Both the position numbers and the translations under genes were made by a program. Under the pieces are notes generated by a model. That model worked only from the letters and a program-made list of their open reading frames with translations. It made no database searches and was not told the origin of the DNA. A DNA stretch of 64,000 nucleotides, taken from positions 1 to 64,000 of the forward strand of contig DATEOC010000032.1 of NCBI GenBank assembly GCA_035274425.1. Reading direction: 5' to 3'. Shown one piece after another: positions 1 through 9,300 of the stretch (position 1 is its first letter; every line of letters begins with the position of its first letter). This stretch comes from JADMIH01 sp035274425. Its GTDB lineage: Bacteria > Chloroflexota > Chloroflexia > QHBQ01 > JADMIH01.

Positions 1-1
1 C

Positions 2-133
2 TTCTCCAAATGTTTCAAAGCGTTAGCACGAAGTGTGAAGCTGTTCGCCTGGTATTACAATCGCCGCCAGCGTGTGATCCTGGCTAACAACCTCTCTCCT
101 TACAAACGCTCTTGCCTCTCTCTGTACTTTTAG
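2..133 (+). CDS. Transposase C-terminal fragment (partial, 5' end outside window)
   Basis: An open frame enters from the left edge and ends at the TAG at 131-133, giving the last 43 residues of a protein. The tail contains FAWYYNRRQR, a basic, aromatic segment of the sort found at the C-termini of some bacterial DDE transposases. No catalytic residue lies inside the visible part, so the family cannot be fixed and the call is an inference from the tail alone. It could instead be the end of an unrelated basic protein. Confidence 0.45.
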   Translation, partial: FSKCFKALARSVKLFAWYYNRRQRVILANNLSPYKRSCLSLYF

Positions 134-509
134 ACACTCCCTACGTTAGCTTTGGCTCTCCCGCATATGAGATAGGTTTCCAATATTCACTTAACGCTCC
201 CTTAACGCTCGGCAAACATCCTATTGGTATTGTAGTGCCGCACATACACCCCGAGCCTCCAGTTGATAATACCTGCCACCAGCTACGAGTCTATGCTTGT
301 AGTCTGGTGAGGCTTCGTTATTCTCACACATCTCTGTATGCAGGTGGCTTCCATAGAGTGGAGTGTTACCATCTTCTCCTTCGTGATTGCTCGCGTATGT
401 GCGTTTTGGAAGTATTCGATCTCTGAACGTAGCTAACAGTCACGTAACTTTTACCTAACGGCAGGCAAACAGCGTTCTGCTATCCTTTATCCCGATAGCT
501 CTGACGAGC
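134..509. other. Intergenic region without a supported gene
   Basis: Between the putative transposase end and the first small gene there is no convincing coding region. One open frame (112-426) overlaps the transposase tail and encodes a Cys/His/Leu-rich sequence of no recognisable character. No promoter, terminator hairpin or terminal repeat stands out. The stretch could be the right flank of a mobile element whose left part lies outside the window. Confidence 0.4.
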
Positions 510-803
510 TTGCGACCTGGGGGCCACGTGGGGCACTATAGTTCCTTTATATTGCGTCTGTGGGTCGAACCACCGGACGGCGTGCGCTGGGGGATCATCC
601 AGCACGTTGCTACTCAAGATAAACTCCGCTTTCAGGCTGTAGGCGACGGCTCAATTGCCGTAGCCGACGTTATCGATTTCATACGCCAGCACTCAGTAGA
701 GGGCGAAATCTCCTTACCCTTTGTTCTCGACGGCCCCGATTCCTCCGTGGATGGGGCCGAGAGAGCAGAAGTAGACGAGCCATCCACAAAGGAAAAGGGA
801 TAA
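510..803 (+). CDS. Small hypothetical protein with an FILRLW-type fold
   Basis: A 97-residue protein with a TTG start. The pattern is a beta strand (YSSFILRLWVEPPDG), a second strand around WGIIQHV, and a final helix (VADVIDFIRQH) before an acidic tail. Small proteins with this 'F-x-[VL]-R-[IL]-W ... HV ... helix' pattern are, from memory, common single-domain hypotheticals in Chloroflexota, with no assigned function. A divergent relative lies at 46346-46585. The C-terminal codons run into the heptamer array at 790-860, so the last residues may have been acquired with that repeat. The true start could be a little further downstream, and no strong Shine-Dalgarno site is visible. Confidence 0.6.
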   Translation: MRPGGHVGHYSSFILRLWVEPPDGVRWGIIQHVATQDKLRFQAVGDGSIAVADVIDFIRQHSVEGEISLPFVLDGPDSSVDGAERAEVDEPSTKEKG

Positions 804-860
804 AGGATAAAGGATAAAGTAAAAGCTGACCTCATAATTTATCCTTTATCCTTTTTCCCT
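790..860 (+). repeat. Paired heptamer arrays, AAAGGAT arm then TATCCTT arm
   Basis: Left arm 790-819 holds about four units of a GGATAAA heptamer. Right arm 837-860 holds the reverse complement (TTTATCC). The RNA would fold into a stem of roughly 20 bp. It sits between the small gene ending at 803 and the GTG start of the DUF4255 gene at 897. Confidence 0.8.
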
Positions 861-896
861 AGAACAATAAACTTCCCTATTTACACGGAGCCAGGC

Positions 897-1871
897 GTGA
901 TAAACGACCTAGACGAGACCATAAAATACATGCTCATCGAGGGGGTGCCTCTCGACATCAACGAGATCGATGTTATATTCGAGGCTCCCACCGAAGAGTG
1001 GAGCACGTCCCTCGCCCGCCCCACCATCAACTGTTACCTCTACCACGTAGTGGAGAATTACGACCTGCGACAGACCGACTGGCAACTCAATCGCCCTATG
1101 CCGGGCCAGCGCCAGCAGAACGGCGCTCCCAATAACGCTCCTAATAACCACACCTCTACGCGCCGCCGCCTCCCCTTCCGCCTTGATGCCTTCTACGCTA
1201 TAACCGTTTGGGCGAATGAGGTCGAAGACGAGCATCGCCTTTTATGGCGGGTGCTGAGCGCGCTTATCCGCTTCAATAACAACCCCATACCCCAGGAAAA
1301 GCTGAAGGGGGAGCTTGCGAAGCAGGAGTGGCCGGTGCCCATCAAGATTGCCCAGCAAGAAAGCCCCATCAAGAACCCCTCCGACTTCTGGAGCAGCATG
1401 GAGGTGCCGATCAAGCCGAGCATCACGCTATCGGTTACTCTGCCACTCGACCCCGATATGGTTGTCACTGCGCCTCTCGTCCTCACCAGGCGGCTGCGCG
1501 TCTTCGAGGAGATGAACAACCGGGAGAAGTTCGAGCTTCCAGCCGTGCAATTTGGAGGCTGGGTGCTCACGGGGGAAGGGGCAGACGCTCAGCCTGTGCC
1601 GGAGGCGGATGTGGTGATAGTAGAGCGTGGGCTGCGTACGAAAACAGACCGGGAAGGGCGATTCAAGTTTGACCACGTGCCTAATGGGCGCTACACAATC
1701 AGAGCAATCACCGCGAGCGGGCAGGCCGAGCGGGGCATAGAACTCCCAGGTGAGGGCTATGACCTCGTCCTTTCGACTTCCAGGCCTGCCAGGAAAGAGG
1801 ATAGTACCCGCGCTTCAGGAGGGGATGAACCTTCCGAAGGGCGACAAGACGGCAAAGGCCGAAGGAGGTGA
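897..1871 (+). CDS. DUF4255 (Pvc16/Afp16-like) tail-terminator protein with C-terminal carboxypeptidase-regulatory-like domain
   Basis: A 324-residue protein starting at GTG. The first ~200 residues match the DUF4255 pattern of contractile-system tail-end proteins: MINDLDETIKYMLIEG at the start, the INCYLYHVVEN strand, then an LTRRLRVFEE segment. This family caps the end of the tube and sheath in Afp/PVC particles. Residues ~220-295 form an extra beta sandwich (GWVLTGEG ... TDREGRFKFDHVPNGRY) of the carboxypeptidase regulatory-like type, which usually mediates binding. The C-terminus is low complexity and basic. It is the first gene of the injection locus. The GTG is chosen because GGAGCC precedes it at suitable spacing and the N-terminus then matches the family. 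Confidence 0.85.
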   Translation: MINDLDETIKYMLIEGVPLDINEIDVIFEAPTEEWSTSLARPTINCYLYHVVENYDLRQTDWQLNRPMPGQRQQNGAPNNAPNNHTSTRRRLPFRLDAFYAITVWANEVEDEHRLLWRVLSALIRFNNNPIPQEKLKGELAKQEWPVPIKIAQQESPIKNPSDFWSSMEVPIKPSITLSVTLPLDPDMVVTAPLVLTRRLRVFEEMNNREKFELPAVQFGGWVLTGEGADAQPVPEADVVIVERGLRTKTDREGRFKFDHVPNGRYTIRAITASGQAERGIELPGEGYDLVLSTSRPARKEDSTRASGGDEPSEGRQDGKGRRR

Positions 1872-1879
1872 GCCACTGA

Positions 1880-2060
1880 GGGACGACAGACGACGGACGA
1901 CGGACGACGAGTTACGAGTTAAAGAGAAGTTGGAGAGTTAGACTGCGGAATTATGGACGGAGGAATGTGAGCATCGTGGCTTTACTTGTGGACTGGCAAA
2001 CGATACGAGGTAGACAACATGGCAAATTGCCGTCGTCTGTCGTCCGTCGTCCGTCGTCCG
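1880..2060 (+). repeat. Paired heptamer arrays, GACGGAC arm and GTCCGTC arm
   Basis: Left arm at 1880-1910 (units of GGACGAC). Right arm at 2030-2060 (GTCGTCC). About 120 bases lie between them. The element fills most of the gap between the DUF4255 gene and the sheath gene. Confidence 0.8.
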
Positions 2061-2156
2061 CGAAGCGCCCCGTCTCTACTATTCCAGTCTCATAATTAGC
2101 GTTCACAATGCAGAGGCCGGCGGCAATCCCCGACCGGCTATCTCGAAAGGAGAACA

Positions 2157-3767
2157 ATGGCTACAACTTATTTGACCCCTGGCGTATACGTAGAGGAAGT
2201 AGATAAGGGTCCAAAACCGATAGAGGGTGTTGGCACGTCTACCGCCGCTTTCGTGGGGTTCGCCGAGCGCGGGCCGGTCAACCAGCCGACCTTCATCACC
2301 AACTGGACCCAGTTTGTGAATGCTTTCGGCAGCTTCATACCGGGTGGATACCTCGCACATGCGGTATATGGCTTCTTCAACAACGGCGGCGCTACCTGCT
2401 ACATCACCCGACTGCCCCTGGGTGATGCTGATACTGGCGGCGGAGCGGGTGGTGGCAAAGCTACCAAAGCACTTCCAGCCGGTGCAGTGGAGCTTCCTGC
2501 GCGTGCAGGTGCGGGCGCTGTGGCCCTCGACGTGACCGCACGTGACCCCGGCGCAAGTGGCAGCGCCATCACGATTGACGTGGAACCCGCAACTGCCCCC
2601 GAAGGCAAGACGGCTGCCGAGGATGAGTTCACCGTCGTCGTCAGGCAGGGCGATACCGAGGAGCGCTTCGAGAACGTGACGTTCCGCAAGGACCGCAAGG
2701 CTCGCAACGTGGTCGATACCGTCAACGCCGACTCGAAGCTGGTCCGCCTCGCCGAGCGCGAGAGCACCGCCAGCCCTACCGAGCGGATGCCGATCCCAGG
2801 AAGTTACCCGCTTGCTATAGCGAGCGAAGCTGCCATGCCCGCTGCTACAAGCACCAAGATTGGCACCAGGGTGCTGATTGGCGACGCTTCGGATCGTAGC
2901 GGCCTGAACGGCCTGGAAGTAGCCGAGGACGCCACTATCGTTTGCTTCCCCGACATCATGGCCCTCTACCAGGCGGGGCGGCTCGATATGGAAGGTGTGC
3001 AGGCGGTCCAGCAGGCTATGCTCGACCACGCTCAGAACATGGGCGACCGCGTAGCCATCCTCGATGCCCCACCTGACGTCAACCCGCAGCAGGTACGCGA
3101 TTGGCGAATGAAGGAAGTCAATTATGACTCTAAGTATGGCGCGCTTTACTACCCCTGGATAAAGGTAGCCGACCCGCTGGGCAATAGCTCCGGCATATAC
3201 GTACCGCCTTGCGGCCACATGGCAGGCATCTGGTCTCGCACCGACTCGACGCGTGGCGTTCACAAGGCCCCCGCGAACGAGGTAATAGCCGGCTGCATCG
3301 GTCTCTCGTACCAGACTACTCACAACGAGCAGTCCATATTGAACCCGGTAGGGATCAACGTAATCCGCTCGTTCCCCGGACGCGGTATCCGCGTATGGGG
3401 CGCTCGCACCATATCGAGCGACCCTGCGTGGCGCTACCTGAACGTCCGCCGCCTCTTCAACTATATCGAGTCTTCGTTGCTCATAGGCACCCAGTGGGCC
3501 GTGTTCGAGCCGAACGATATGGACCTGTGGGAGAGAATCAAGCGCGACATCAGCGCCTTCCTCGCCAGGACGTGGCTGAACGGCGCGCTCTTCGGTAGGA
3601 CGGCAGGAGAGGCTTACTACGTCAAGTGCGACGCGGAGAACAACCCGCCTGAGACCCGCGACGTAGGCCAGCTTATCGTCGAGGTAGGCATCGCCCCGGT
3701 GAAGCCCGCCGAGTTCGTTATCATCCGCTTGAGCCAGTGGCAGAGCGGAGGCTCGATCTCTGAATAG
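2157..3767 (+). CDS. Contractile tail sheath protein
   Basis: A 536-residue sheath subunit, the outer cylinder that shortens to drive the tube. The N-terminus carries the sheath signature PGVYVEEVDKG followed by STAAFVGFAERGP. The C-terminal core has NYIESSLLIGTQWAVFEPN, then AFLARTWLNGALFG and a final VEVGIAPVKPAEFVIIRLSQ strand, as in Afp2-4/Pvc2-4 and phage sheaths. The middle (~100-270) is a surface insertion typical of long sheaths. Only one sheath gene is present, whereas Afp/PVC loci carry several paralogues. An AAAGGAGAACA site immediately precedes the ATG. Confidence 0.95.
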   Translation: MATTYLTPGVYVEEVDKGPKPIEGVGTSTAAFVGFAERGPVNQPTFITNWTQFVNAFGSFIPGGYLAHAVYGFFNNGGATCYITRLPLGDADTGGGAGGGKATKALPAGAVELPARAGAGAVALDVTARDPGASGSAITIDVEPATAPEGKTAAEDEFTVVVRQGDTEERFENVTFRKDRKARNVVDTVNADSKLVRLAERESTASPTERMPIPGSYPLAIASEAAMPAATSTKIGTRVLIGDASDRSGLNGLEVAEDATIVCFPDIMALYQAGRLDMEGVQAVQQAMLDHAQNMGDRVAILDAPPDVNPQQVRDWRMKEVNYDSKYGALYYPWIKVADPLGNSSGIYVPPCGHMAGIWSRTDSTRGVHKAPANEVIAGCIGLSYQTTHNEQSILNPVGINVIRSFPGRGIRVWGARTISSDPAWRYLNVRRLFNYIESSLLIGTQWAVFEPNDMDLWERIKRDISAFLARTWLNGALFGRTAGEAYYVKCDAENNPPETRDVGQLIVEVGIAPVKPAEFVIIRLSQWQSGGSISE

Positions 3768-3776
3768 CCTGCGGCT

Positions 3777-3907
3777 GACGATAGACGATAGACGATAGAC
3801 GATAGACGATAGATGATAGTCAGGAGTAGGGATAATTGGAGGAGATGCGGCGCAAAGGATTCATAATGCGAAATCTTCTGCCGTCCGCCGTCCGTCGTCC
3901 GTCGTCA
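3777..3907 (+). repeat. Paired heptamer arrays, GACGATA arm and GTCCGTC arm
   Basis: Left arm 3777-3820 has about six GACGATA units. Right arm 3881-3907 has TCCGTCG units on the opposite strand sense. The arms are related (GACGRHM type) but not perfectly complementary. Located between sheath and tube genes. Confidence 0.75.
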
Positions 3908-3949
3908 AACACGCAACACCCAAGACAATACTAGGAGGTAACTAAACAA

Positions 3950-4420
3950 ATGCCCGGACCAATGCAAGGCGGCGCAGTCCGCGAAGACCCTATTGTTTCA
4001 TCACTGTTCTACCTGAGTGTGGACGGTAAGTTCCAGGAGGCCCTGGTCTTCCGTGAGGTGTCAGGTATCGGTTCCACGAGCGAGGTAGTCCCTTACAAGG
4101 CAGCCCGCAAGGACGATTACCACACCATCCAGATGGTGCCCGGCAGGCTCCAATGGACGGAAGTGTCATGCAAGCGCGGTATCACCTCGGCCATGGACGC
4201 CTGGAAGTGGCGCAAGGAAGTCGAGGAAGGGAAGGTGGAGGCAGCTCGCGCCAACGCCTCTATCGTCATGGTGGACCAGACGGGGGCCGAGGTAGCACGC
4301 TGGAACTTCATCCGCTGCTGGCCCACTTCAGTGCAAGGCCCCGCCCTGAACTCAGCCAGCAACGACGTGGGCGTAGAAGAGCTGAAGTTCACCCACGAAG
4401 GGTGCGTGCGCGAGAAGTAA
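3950..4420 (+). CDS. Phage-tail-type inner tube protein (Afp1/Pvc1-like)
   Basis: A 156-residue tube subunit of the gp19/Hcp-like fold that forms the hollow needle inside the sheath. Visible family features are the N-terminal LSVDGKFQEALVFREVSG strand pair, the central GRLQWTEVSCKRGIT motif, DAWKWRKEVEEGK on the helix, and the C-terminal strand VGVEELKFTHEGCVRE. A near-consensus AGGAGGT site lies upstream of the ATG. A second, divergent tube protein is at 5820-6263. Two tube paralogues with distinct positions (shaft and baseplate-proximal) are normal in these systems. Confidence 0.92.
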   Translation: MPGPMQGGAVREDPIVSSLFYLSVDGKFQEALVFREVSGIGSTSEVVPYKAARKDDYHTIQMVPGRLQWTEVSCKRGITSAMDAWKWRKEVEEGKVEAARANASIVMVDQTGAEVARWNFIRCWPTSVQGPALNSASNDVGVEELKFTHEGCVREK

Positions 4421-4423
4421 GCC

Positions 4424-4507
4424 AATTTTGGATTTTGGATTTTGGATTTTGGAAGTTGATCTGTCTGCTTCTAAGAATCCAAAATCCAAAATCCAAAATC
4501 CAAAATA
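4424..4507 (+). repeat. Paired heptamer arrays, TTTGGAT arm and ATCCAAA arm
   Basis: Left arm 4424-4452 and right arm 4476-4507 are nearly perfect reverse complements built of TTTTGGA and TCCAAAA units. Together they form a long, AT-rich, perfect stem with a loop of about 23 bases between the tube gene and the next gene. Confidence 0.85.
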
Positions 4508-4516
4508 GGAGGCAGT

Positions 4517-4912
4517 ATGGCACAGACCGGCTCCAGGGCACCTGAGAGAGGACTGCAAACGGAATATGATTTCACCCTGCCACGGGGCTACATAGATAGC
4601 GAAGGGACGCTGCACCGGCATGGCGTCATGCGCCTGGCGACGGCTATGGACGAGATTATCCCTCTCAAGGATATGCGGGTCAAGCAGAACCAGGCTTATC
4701 TCACGGTGCTCCTCCTTTCTAAGGTGATAACCAAGCTCGGTACGCTGCACGAAGTGCATACAGGTATCATCGAGAAGATGTTCTCCGCCGACTTCGCTTA
4801 CCTCCAGGACTTCTACCGGCGGATCAACGAGGCAGAGCACGCCACGATCCCAGCCCAGTGCCCCAACTGCAACCACGCGTTTGAAGTGGAACTGGTGCCG
4901 TCGGGGGAATGA
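4517..4912 (+). CDS. eCIS tail-assembly protein with a terminal CPNC motif
   Basis: A 131-residue protein. N-terminal half: TEYDFTLPRGYIDSEGTLHRHG, then a DEIIPLKDMRVKQNQAYLTVLLLSKVI helix, the pattern of small tail-assembly proteins of contractile systems. The C-terminus has CPNCNHAFEVEL, half of a zinc-ribbon-like site with a single CxxC pair, so metal binding would need a partner or dimer. AGGAGG sits just upstream of the ATG. The stop overlaps the next start (ATGA), which suggests translational coupling to the DUF6760 peptide. Its exact role in assembly is not established. Confidence 0.75.
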   Translation: MAQTGSRAPERGLQTEYDFTLPRGYIDSEGTLHRHGVMRLATAMDEIIPLKDMRVKQNQAYLTVLLLSKVITKLGTLHEVHTGIIEKMFSADFAYLQDFYRRINEAEHATIPAQCPNCNHAFEVELVPSGE

Positions 4913-5064
4913 CGGGCTACCCTCTCGACCAGCTTAGAGAAGAGGTAGCCTACATAGCGTATTATTTCCACTGGCCCAGGGAGGAAATACTAGAGCTGGA
5001 ACACCACGAGCGCCGGGCCTGGGTCGAGCAGATAGCTAATATCAACCGGCAGCTGAATCAGTGA
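4909..5064 (+). CDS. DUF6760-type small eCIS protein (51 aa)
   Basis: A 51-residue frame whose ATG overlaps the previous TGA by one base at 4909-4912. It reads MTGYPLDQLREEVAYI, then AYYFHWPREEILELEHHERR and WVEQIANINRQ. This compact helical protein with conserved EEVAYIAYYFHW and ERRxWVEQI is recognisable as the small DUF6760-like companion of the tail-assembly gene in eCIS loci. Phage systems have an equivalent small product (GpE type) beside the assembly chaperone. Inferred role: chaperone or assembly factor. It is easily missed because of its length. Confidence 0.75.
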   Translation: MTGYPLDQLREEVAYIAYYFHWPREEILELEHHERRAWVEQIANINRQLNQ

Positions 5065-5185
5065 CGGACGACGGACGACGGACGATAGACGATAGATGGC
5101 GGACGATAGATAATGGCTCATAACTAAACCATAAAAATCTTGGCGGTTACTTGGCGTCTTGGCGGTTCACGCATCACGCATCATA
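5065..5185 (+). repeat. Single-orientation heptamer arrays upstream of DUF4157 gene
   Basis: 5063-5112 contains GACGGAC units passing into GACGATA units. 5142-5165 has TTGGCGG-like units. 5167-5182 has two ACGCATC units. No complementary arm is present, unlike most other junctions. Confidence 0.65.
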
Positions 5186-5191
5186 TAAGCA

Positions 5192-5809
5192 ATGGATAAC
5201 GATAGTAACAATCAAAACGATTCCGGCGGGTCGCAGTCATGGCTTGAGCGGCTGAAGGGGCGCTCGCTGGGCGATATACGCATACATGACAGCGCGCAAG
5301 CAGGGGAGTTGGCCCGCAGGCTGGGTGCGCGGGCCTTCACTGTGGGACGCGATATATATATCAGGTCGGAATTGGTGAACTCGAAGACGCCCGAAGGAGA
5401 GGCGCTACTGGCCCATGAAGTCACTCACGCTGTGGAGCAATCTGGAGGCTCTGCCATCGATATGCCCCTGTTACGTCCCCATACACACCTGGGCACGGCC
5501 TCAAGTGGTCCAATCGCATCATCAGGTGGCGGCCTATCGGCACAGAGGGCAAGCATGGATGGGATAAGGGCGAGCGCGCCTGCCAGCCTTGCCTCTTCGG
5601 AAGTGACTGCCGAGGCAGTAGAATCTTCCACGTTGCTATCAGTGCAAAGGTATAAATCTCAGGGAAGTAGTGAGGGTGGGCAGCGCCAGAACGATCAAAG
5701 GAATACGCACTCCGCGCAACAGCCGGACGCCGAAGAACTGGCCGAGCGCGTCTACGCGCTCATGGTGCAAGAGATGATTATAGATATGGAGCGCAGCGCA
5801 CACCTGTAG
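5192..5809 (+). CDS. Small DUF4157 (eCIS core domain) protein, HEVTH motif
   Basis: A 205-residue protein. DUF4157 spans about residues 28-90: IRIHDSAQAGELARRLGARA, FTVGRDIYI, then the metallopeptidase-like HEVTH at residues 75-79. The middle is low complexity and contains LSAQRAS and LSVQRYK, versions of the VQR motif seen in the payload genes. The last ~25 residues (PDAEELAERVYALMVQEM) resemble the C-terminus of the large disordered protein at 6315-10241. DUF4157 is a hallmark of eCIS loci, but its biochemical function is uncertain. Lacking a C-terminal effector domain, this copy may be structural or help cargo loading. No strong ribosome site is seen. Confidence 0.85.
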   Translation: MDNDSNNQNDSGGSQSWLERLKGRSLGDIRIHDSAQAGELARRLGARAFTVGRDIYIRSELVNSKTPEGEALLAHEVTHAVEQSGGSAIDMPLLRPHTHLGTASSGPIASSGGGLSAQRASMDGIRASAPASLASSEVTAEAVESSTLLSVQRYKSQGSSEGGQRQNDQRNTHSAQQPDAEELAERVYALMVQEMIIDMERSAHL

Positions 5810-5819
5810 GAGATTTATT

Positions 5820-6263
5820 ATGACTACCGTTACCAGTAAGCGTCCCGATGTATTGACAACGTTCCACTTCTACGTGGAGGGGTTTGGTGAGCAGGCCGTA
5901 TTTACAGAAATAACGGGCCTGTCGGTGGAGGTTATGGTACAGGACTACGAGGAGGGTGGGCAGAACGATTATATCCATCGCCTGCCAGGGCGCGTCAAAG
6001 TGTCTGACATCACTCTTCGCAATGGCGTCACTACATCCAATGAGATTTTGGAATGGTTCCAGAAAATATTGGAAGGTAAATTCGAGCGTCGCGACGTTAC
6101 CATTATCATGGTCAACCAGGATAAAACGACAGGGAGAAATCAGAAGTGGACCTTCAAGCGCGCGCTGCCCGTGAAGTGGACAGGCCCTGAGTTGAAGGCG
6201 GGCCAGAGCGGAGCCGCAATCCAGTCGTTGCAGTTAACCCACCAGGGGCTTACGATAACATGA
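5820..6263 (+). CDS. Second phage-tail tube protein (Afp5-like)
   Basis: A 147-residue tube-fold protein: TFHFYVEGFGEQAVFTEITG, then HRLPGRVKVSDITLRNGVT, EWFQKILEGKFERRDVTIIM, and the C-terminal IQSLQLTHQGLTI strand. It is divergent from the tube protein at 3950 and lies next to the baseplate genes, so the baseplate-proximal tube layer (Afp5/Pvc5 position) is the likely role. TAGGAGA precedes the ATG. The gene follows the DUF4157 stop by 10 bases, consistent with one transcript. Confidence 0.9.
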   Translation: MTTVTSKRPDVLTTFHFYVEGFGEQAVFTEITGLSVEVMVQDYEEGGQNDYIHRLPGRVKVSDITLRNGVTTSNEILEWFQKILEGKFERRDVTIIMVNQDKTTGRNQKWTFKRALPVKWTGPELKAGQSGAAIQSLQLTHQGLTIT

Positions 6264-6314
6264 TACGTGCCGGTTGAGAAGCTTTGAGCTTTGAATTCTG
6301 GACCGAAGTGTAGT

Positions 6315-9300
6315 ATGGACGAGCGCAAGGATATAGAGCAACAATTGAGTGGCGAGCGGGCTGGCCTTCTGAGGAGCGAGTCCGCAGGGTCGAACGTGCC
6401 TGGTGAGAGCGAGATGCCGATGCTCGCCGGGAGCGCGGCTGCACGATTGACGCAGCAGATTTTGGCGCGCCTCAGCAGCCCCCATGCGGTACCCTCGGCA
6501 AGTCCGGTGCGCCCAGGCGCATTATGGCGGCAGGTAACGCGCAGGCTTGGCGTACTGCCTGACGAGAGGTCGCGCCCTGACCCAGGCAGGCAGTTATTGA
6601 CCCCAGTACAAGCGCAGGAGCAGCCGCGTACAGCGCGCGAACCTTTCGCCCCGCCGCCTACACAACTGGTTTGGCGGGCCGTCTCCCCCAACAAGCAGGC
6701 ACATGAAGAAGCAGGAGTTGAGGACCAATTGGCTTCCGCCTTGCGGCCCGCAGCGCGCGTCTCTCCGCCCCCTCCACCACAAACGGCCCCGCCGGTGGGC
6801 ACTACCCCTACTGCACCTGTGCCTGTTGCGAGTGCGCCCGCAGCGAGTGTTCCACAACCGGTTGTTCAGCCATCTCTCGCGGAGGTCGCGCAAGCGCCTG
6901 CCGCACCTGCGCCCGTGGCGGCACCCCCCTCACAGGTGGCCGAAAGTGCCCCGCCTGCCAAGACTGTTGTGGTTGAATACCTGCCAGGACCCGCGGCGCT
7001 ACCGACGCAACCGCTAGTGTCTCACACCCCTCTCATCGAAACCTCTTCCTATACCCCTCGCAACATTGCGGGGAGTCTCAACCGCGACCTTGTGCCGACC
7101 ACCGACATGATCTCCCGCATGGTGCGCCCATCGTGGGAGGAGTTGCCTCTGCCGGAAGGGAGACAGAGCGCTCAAGCACCTGCCTCAGAGCAATCGCCTC
7201 CTGAGGCTGCGCAGCCTCAGCAGCCCGCGCCCTCCGTCGTGCAAGCGCCACTTTTATCTGTAGAGGAAGGGCCGCGCCTGGAAATGCCTCTTGCCTCTAC
7301 TCAGACTACTTCTCAGCGTGCCCCCAGCCGCACAGTCGAGGAAACGCTGGAGCGCGCTGAGCGCGGGCCGGTGGGGCAGCTTATTGACAGGGTAGCTTCT
7401 GCTCTCCCCTTACCGGAGGCCGTCCGCCGTTTCATTACGGGCGAGCCTACTCCAACCGAGAAGCAGCCCATCCCATCTCCTGCTGAGACCCCAGTGCAGG
7501 CGACTGTTGCCGCCGAGAGGGATACAGTAGCTACCAGTATAACAGCGCAAACTCCTCAATCTGTGCCCACTTCGCCTCCCCTCGCCCAGCCACCAACTCC
7601 CCCGCCAACCGCACCTGCTGAGCGTGTCATACCAGATATTGTCAGCGCGCCCTCGCCCGCTCCAACTCTTCCGGTCCTTGAGATGCCGGTGCGCGCTATT
7701 ATTACTCCTTCTGCACCTGCGGGGCAGGATGTGACCTCGCAACAGGCCCAGCCGCCACCCCCACCATTAGGGCCGTTCCAGCCCTTCCAAAGCTCACAAC
7801 CGGCCCAACCTGCTAGGCAAACACGACCTGCACAACAGGTCCAGCAGACCCAGGAGTCTCCGGCTGAGCGCGCCGTTCAACTACAGCCAACCCAGGCGCA
7901 GGAGAGCCATCCGCTCGGTCCGTTCCAACCCTTTCAACCCGCCGTAGCCGAACAAGCACCCCCTGCTGCTGAGCTTGTACCCTCAAGTCCCTATTCCACA
8001 ACACCCGCTGGACCTTCGGTTGTCGAACCATTGCCGGAAGCTTCACCCTCTATTTCGACTTCGACCCCCACTCAGGCCCAGGTAGCTGCGAGTAGCGAAC
8101 TGGTAGCTCAAACTCCTATCGGTGAGAATGCGCCTGCTCTCCCCGAAGTAGTACGGGAAACGTCTGCCACGCGCGAGCCGGAGTCGCGTGGGTTTCTAGG
8201 CTCGCTTTTCGATAGGCTCTTCGGGCGTGGAGAGAGTACCGAAGGCGAAGAGCAGGACGAGTCGCGTCCCCCCGCTATCGAGATGCCCTGGGTGCACCAT
8301 GGGAGGTCCCATGGGAGGTCCGCGCAGTCGCAGCCTGACGAGGTGCGCAGCGCAGGTGCAGAGGATGTCGAGCTTCCCTCAACGCGTGTTGCCGAGCCTG
8401 AGCGCCAGGCGTCGCAAGCGATAGCTCCCCCATCTGCTACACCCTCGATAGCATCTGAATCGCTGCCTCCGCTTGCCGAGTCGCCCTCTTCTCAACCGAC
8501 GATGACTGTGCAGGCTGCGGCTGAGACTGGAAGCGCGCCTCCGGTGAGCGTAGATAGACAAGCGTCAGATATCGCCACTCAGCGGGCGTTCGAGGCACCA
8601 CAGGTCGAGCAGCTTCCTGGAAGCCAGGTTGAGCACCCTGATTTGCCCAGGGTACTTGAGATAAGTACAGCTACAAGCCAACCTTTGCCTCTCGATATGC
8701 CCCATGCGGCGCAGTCTGCGCAATCTGACCTCACTGTAGAAAGCGAGAGTGCGGGCGATCTGATACAGAGAGCTACTTTGCCCTCTGAAGCTGTCGTCAG
8801 GCCGACTATGGAGGCGCCGGTCTCTCCTATAGCGTCTGGGCCTGCTGTAGCTTCAACTCCATCGGAGACTGTGCAGGTCAGACAGCCGGAACCCGAACCA
8901 CAGGCATGGACCCTCATGCCCGACGTGGCCGATTCCCTTGTGCGCTCGCACGCCCCCCTCTCTACGGCACAGCCGATAGAGACCGCCGCGCAGAGCGACT
9001 TGCTGGCGCGCATACTCGGCAGCCTCGGCCACGAGATTGTATCTGCTTCTGATGACCTCCCCCGCGCTATGCCCGCACCCGCGACCGGCGTAGGTGCTGA
9101 CCTCCTTGTCGCCCGGTCATCTGGCCCGGCGCAGACCGAACGTACGATTGCCGACACTATGCCCGTCGTGGGACCGTTACCCGTAAGCTCAACTTCGGCG
9201 CCAGTGGGCGCTTCTACACCTATCGGACTCTCTGCTGCCCCAATCGTGGGCGGCGCGCAGAGCCTGCGTGATATGGGCACCGTCGCCAGCCGGCTTACGG

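Noticed and set aside
112..426. Open frame of 104 residues near the left edge
   Set aside because: Overlaps the transposase tail, has no ribosome site and no recognisable pattern.
2103..3323. 406-residue minus-strand frame opposite the sheath gene
   Set aside because: It is the antisense of a strongly conserved sheath gene; composition is Arg/Gly/His-rich noise.
3777..3907. Heptamer arrays as CRISPR-like or phage attachment sites
   Set aside because: Period is 7 bases without spacers and units vary between loci.
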